Shown in pieces: positions 61,391 through 64,000 of a stretch of 64,000 bases of DNA. This DNA is from Ilyomonas limi (GTDB taxonomy: Bacteria > Bacteroidota > Bacteroidia > Chitinophagales > Chitinophagaceae), in assembly GCF_005233845.1 (NCBI RefSeq), contig NZ_SZQL01000016.1, positions 1 through 64,000 of the forward strand. The letters are read 5' to 3'. The position numbers and the translations under genes are program-made. The notes below the pieces were generated by a model that was not told where the DNA came from, searched no databases, and saw only the letters and a program-made list of their open reading frames with translations. Positions within the stretch are counted from its first letter, which is position 1. Each line of letters starts with the position of its first letter.

Positions 61391-63532
61391 TTAAGAAGTT
61401 GCATTTTTTACTTCCCCGGCGCTCTTTAGCACTACTACGCTGTGGCTGGCTACCTCTACGGTGTCACCACCTTTAAATCTGCAATCACAGCCATCATCAT
61501 TCAAAAAATCTTCATTAGTATCCAGCACCTTGGTAAACTGGTGATGATCTATTTTTGAAGGTAATGTAAACGTCACGTTTTCATAATGGGCATTAAAAAG
61601 CATAATAAAATTATCGTCTAATACTTTTTCTCCTTTATAGCCTAAGGTATCTATTGCCTCTCCGTTTAAATAAACGGTAAGTGTTTTGGCAAAATACTCT
61701 CTCCAGTGTTCTTCTTCCATTGGTGAGCCATCGGCGGCAAACCAGGCAATATCTTTTTTACCGTGTATAGATATACCCTGAAACCAGCCGCGCCTGCAAA
61801 ACACAGGATGCTTTTTTTGGAAATGAATCAGTTTTTTGGTAAAAGAGAGTAGGTCTTTGTCTGCCTTATCCCAGTTAATCCACGAAATCTCATTATCCTG
61901 GCAATACGCATTGTTATTGCCATGTTGTGTGCGGCTCAGCTCGTCGCCGGCTACCAGCATGGGCACGCCCTGTGATAAAAATAAAGTGGTGAGAAAATTA
62001 CGCTTTTGTTTGTTGCGCAAGGCTATCACATCGGGGTTGTTTGTTTCGCCTTCTGCACCGCAGTTCCAGCTTCTGTTGTGGCTTTCGCCATCGTTATTGT
62101 TTTCTCCATTGGCTTCATTATGTTTTTCATTATACGATACCAAATCATTCAATGTAAAACCGTCGTGCGCTGTTATAAAATTGATGCTGGCAGTAGGCAT
62201 ACGATAGTCGTTTTTATACAAATCGCTGCTGCCGGTAAAGCGTTCGGCAAACTCGGCCAACATACTGTTTTCGCCACGCCAGTAATCGCGCATACAATCG
62301 CGGTAGCGTCCGTTCCACTCTGCCCAGCCCGGCGGAAACTTGCCCACCTGGTAGCCGCCTTCGCCAATATCCCACGGTTCTGCAATCAGCTTTACCTGAG
62401 AGATAACCGGATCCTGATAAATAATATCAAAAAAAGCACTCAGCCTGTCCACGGCGTGCAGCTCGCGCGCAAGTGTAGAAGCCAGATCGAAGCGGAAACC
62501 ATCAATGTGTATGTCCAATATCCAGTAACGCAGGCTATCCATCAGCAGCTTGAGTACTGATGGTATATAAGTGTTTAAGGTATTGCCGGTGCCGGTATAA
62601 TCCATATAGTAGCGCTTGTTCTCTGCTGAAAGGCGGTAATAAGAGGAGTTATCTATACCGCGAAAAGAAAGTGTTGGCCCCATTTGGTTGCCTTCGGCAG
62701 TATGGTTATACACTACATCCAGTATCACTTCTATACCTGCCTTGTGCATTTCTTTCACCATATTTTTAAACTCTATTACCTGGCCGCCCCTGCCATTGCC
62801 GTTGGAATAACGCACATCGGGCGCAAAATAGGCAATGGTATTGTACCCCCAGTAATTGGACAATCCTTGCTGCTGCAAATGCCAGTCGTTTACAAAGTGG
62901 TGTACGGGCATTAGTTCTATAGCTGTAATGCCCAATTCCTTAAGATATTTAATAGTTGCCGGATGCGCCAATGCTGCATAGGTACCTTTTATCTCGTCGG
63001 GAATATCAGGATGCAGCTTGGTAAAGCCTTTTACATGCGCCTCGTAAATAATGCTCTGGTGATAAGGCACCTTGGGCTGTTTATCATTTTCCCAATCGAA
63101 GTTGTTGTCTATTACCACCGATTTTGGAATAAAAGCGGCACTGTCCAGCTCGCTAAAACTCAGGTCCTCGGCAGGGTTGCCGGGTATATAACCAAACAGC
63201 GCTTCGCTCCAGTTGACGGGGCGCGAAATGGCTTTGGCATAAGGGTCAATGAGTACTTTGTTGCGGTTAAAGCGATGACCATTTTCCGGTTCATAAGGGC
63301 CATCCACACGATAACCATACATTTGTCCTGGTTTAATGCCGGGCACATACACATGCCAGTTGTGGTGATAGCGCTCTTTTATTTTTATCACTTCTTCCAC
63401 TTTTTCCTCATCATTAAACAGGCATAGTTCTACACTTGTTGCATTTTCGGAATAGAGCGCAAAATTTACACCTTCGCCATCCCACGTTGCTCCTAAAGGG
63501 TGTGGGCTACCCGCATATACGGTTTTACTCAT
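61391..63532 (-). CDS. glgX: Glycogen debranching enzyme GlgX
   Basis: A 713-residue GH13 enzyme. The N-terminal CBM48 domain (HPLGATWDGEGVNFALYSENAT) leads to the catalytic barrel. Conserved regions are VILDVVYNHTAEG (region I), DGFRFDLASTLARE with the nucleophile Asp (II), KLIAEPWDIG with the acid/base Glu (III) and FITAHDGFTLNDL with the transition-state Asp (IV). FNAHYENVTFTLP marks the C-domain. GlgX cleaves alpha-1,6 branches of phosphorylase-trimmed glycogen in the cytoplasm. It stands alone here; no other glg gene is in the window. Length fits GlgX (about 660-720). Confidence 0.94.
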   Translation of the reverse strand: MSKTVYAGSPHPLGATWDGEGVNFALYSENATSVELCLFNDEEKVEEVIKIKERYHHNWHVYVPGIKPGQMYGYRVDGPYEPENGHRFNRNKVLIDPYAKAISRPVNWSEALFGYIPGNPAEDLSFSELDSAAFIPKSVVIDNNFDWENDKQPKVPYHQSIIYEAHVKGFTKLHPDIPDEIKGTYAALAHPATIKYLKELGITAIELMPVHHFVNDWHLQQQGLSNYWGYNTIAYFAPDVRYSNGNGRGGQVIEFKNMVKEMHKAGIEVILDVVYNHTAEGNQMGPTLSFRGIDNSSYYRLSAENKRYYMDYTGTGNTLNTYIPSVLKLLMDSLRYWILDIHIDGFRFDLASTLARELHAVDRLSAFFDIIYQDPVISQVKLIAEPWDIGEGGYQVGKFPPGWAEWNGRYRDCMRDYWRGENSMLAEFAERFTGSSDLYKNDYRMPTASINFITAHDGFTLNDLVSYNEKHNEANGENNNDGESHNRSWNCGAEGETNNPDVIALRNKQKRNFLTTLFLSQGVPMLVAGDELSRTQHGNNNAYCQDNEISWINWDKADKDLLSFTKKLIHFQKKHPVFCRRGWFQGISIHGKKDIAWFAADGSPMEEEHWREYFAKTLTVYLNGEAIDTLGYKGEKVLDDNFIMLFNAHYENVTFTLPSKIDHHQFTKVLDTNEDFLNDDGCDCRFKGGDTVEVASHSVVVLKSAGEVKNATS

Positions 63533-63797
63533 AGGTTATATTCAATAAACAAATTTTATATGCTAACGGCAAGTCTGCAGCAATCGCCTAACATCTACAT
63601 AAATCATTCCGCAGTGGCAGGTTGCAGATGTGTAATGTTGAAAAAACGGTAATGTATTTAGGTAAGTATTTTGCAGATGTGTAAAGCAATGGCTTGGCAA
63701 AAATCAATGCAAGAGTTGTTTTACTCATTGTAGATGGAGATACCAAAAGTGTAAGAAAGAAAACTGAACTTATTTTATTGTAAGTTATAATAAATCA
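63533..63797. other. Intergenic region upstream of glgX
   Basis: AT-rich sequence with no supported gene or hairpin. It carries the minus-strand glgX promoter, for which no clear TAnnTTTG element was identified. Confidence 0.35.
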
Positions 63798-64000
63798 TTA
63801 AAAGTTACCATTCGTCCTGCTGAAGCACGAAGCATTTGTAACTTGATAATTCTGTCCGAAATCCGCCGGTATTAAGCCTTGGTTATTATAGAATGCCAGA
63901 TAATTATGCGGAATTAAAAACAGTCCAGGATTAATACTATACATAGAATCAGCTATAGAAACAACTTTCCTATAATCCTTCGATTCTGCTATGGGCAGGA
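63798..64000 (-). CDS. C-terminal part of a gene entering from the right edge (unidentified)
   Basis: The minus strand is open from the window edge to TAA at 63798-63800 and encodes 66 residues, LPIAESKDYRKVVSIADSMY then SINPGLFLIPHNYLAFYN and an end rich in Asn and Phe. Composition and codon use look coding. The family cannot be told from this tail. Confidence 0.45.
   Translation of the reverse strand, partial: LPIAESKDYRKVVSIADSMYSINPGLFLIPHNYLAFYNNQGLIPADFGQNYQVTNASCFSRTNGNF

Noticed and set aside
62006-62560. 184-codon plus-strand ORF inside glgX
   Set aside because: Antisense to the catalytic GH13 barrel; composition is that of a reverse-complement shadow.

Overview
The window comes from a chromosome of a Bacteroidota bacterium, most likely the family Chitinophagaceae. 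The evidence is two secreted proteins with type IX secretion (T9SS) C-terminal domains, TonB-dependent receptors with a carboxypeptidase-regulatory N-domain, GSCFA, DUF4331, DUF4153 and PepSY-like families typical of the phylum, several TAnnTTTG-type -7 promoter elements, moderately AT-rich DNA, and almost no Shine-Dalgarno sequences. No rRNA or tRNA genes, CRISPR arrays or prophage were seen.

Layout. 0-7.1 kb: an orphan antitoxin-like gene, a YdcF protein, a 160-bp IS903-type MITE with a 9-bp target duplication, and a set of minus-strand genes (DUF4331 T9SS protein, TPR protein, HupE/UreJ membrane protein) followed by a decayed TonB receptor. 7.4-17 kb: carbohydrate and degradative enzymes (SDR, GH1-like, Gfo/Idh/MocA, S1/P1 nuclease, PepSY-like protein, M1 peptidase, GH18 chitinase). 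17-19 kb: small unknown genes and a compact unit with promoter, perfect Shine-Dalgarno, 15-codon ORF and terminator. 19-26.8 kb: GSCFA, HMG-CoA lyase and RlmB in an overlapping operon, a T9SS protein, MurNAc recycling genes (murQ and a GlcNAc-kinase-like gene) and an S41 protease. 26.9-29.4 kb: an L-fucose uptake and oxidation operon. 29.5-33 kb: an IS3 remnant, then a winged-helix regulator with membrane proteins and two matching palindromic operators. 33-36 kb: a Bcr/CflA exporter and a sterol-desaturase-like enzyme. 36-40 kb: a pseudogene hotspot (lipoprotein, xanthine dehydrogenase fragment, two aldo/keto reductases, AraC regulator) around one intact cupin. 40-46.7 kb: a TetR-controlled RND efflux operon. 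47-48.9 kb: an alkylation-repair operon (AraC-MGMT fusion, separate Ada-type metal-binding protein, AlkB). 49-55 kb: an orphan double-SLATT membrane protein, a dehydrogenase, a beta-propeller lipoprotein, DinB and a lipase maturation factor. 55-61 kb: a porin divergent from a TonB receptor and a beta-helix lipoprotein. 61-64 kb: glycogen debranching enzyme GlgX and a partial gene.

The most notable signals are non-coding. (1) Strictly 11-bp-phased TAA(C/T) arrays, six units before the TonB receptor and four before the neighbouring lipoprotein, look like tandem binding sites for a PhoB/OmpR-type response regulator. (2) The unit at 18.9-19.07 kb has a perfect Shine-Dalgarno in a phylum that rarely uses one. 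(3) Two copies of TACTTTG-N5-CAAAGT mark a winged-helix regulon. (4) The MITE has perfect 21-bp ends. No complete new defence or biosynthetic system was recognised; the orphan SLATT protein is the nearest to a defence-type effector.
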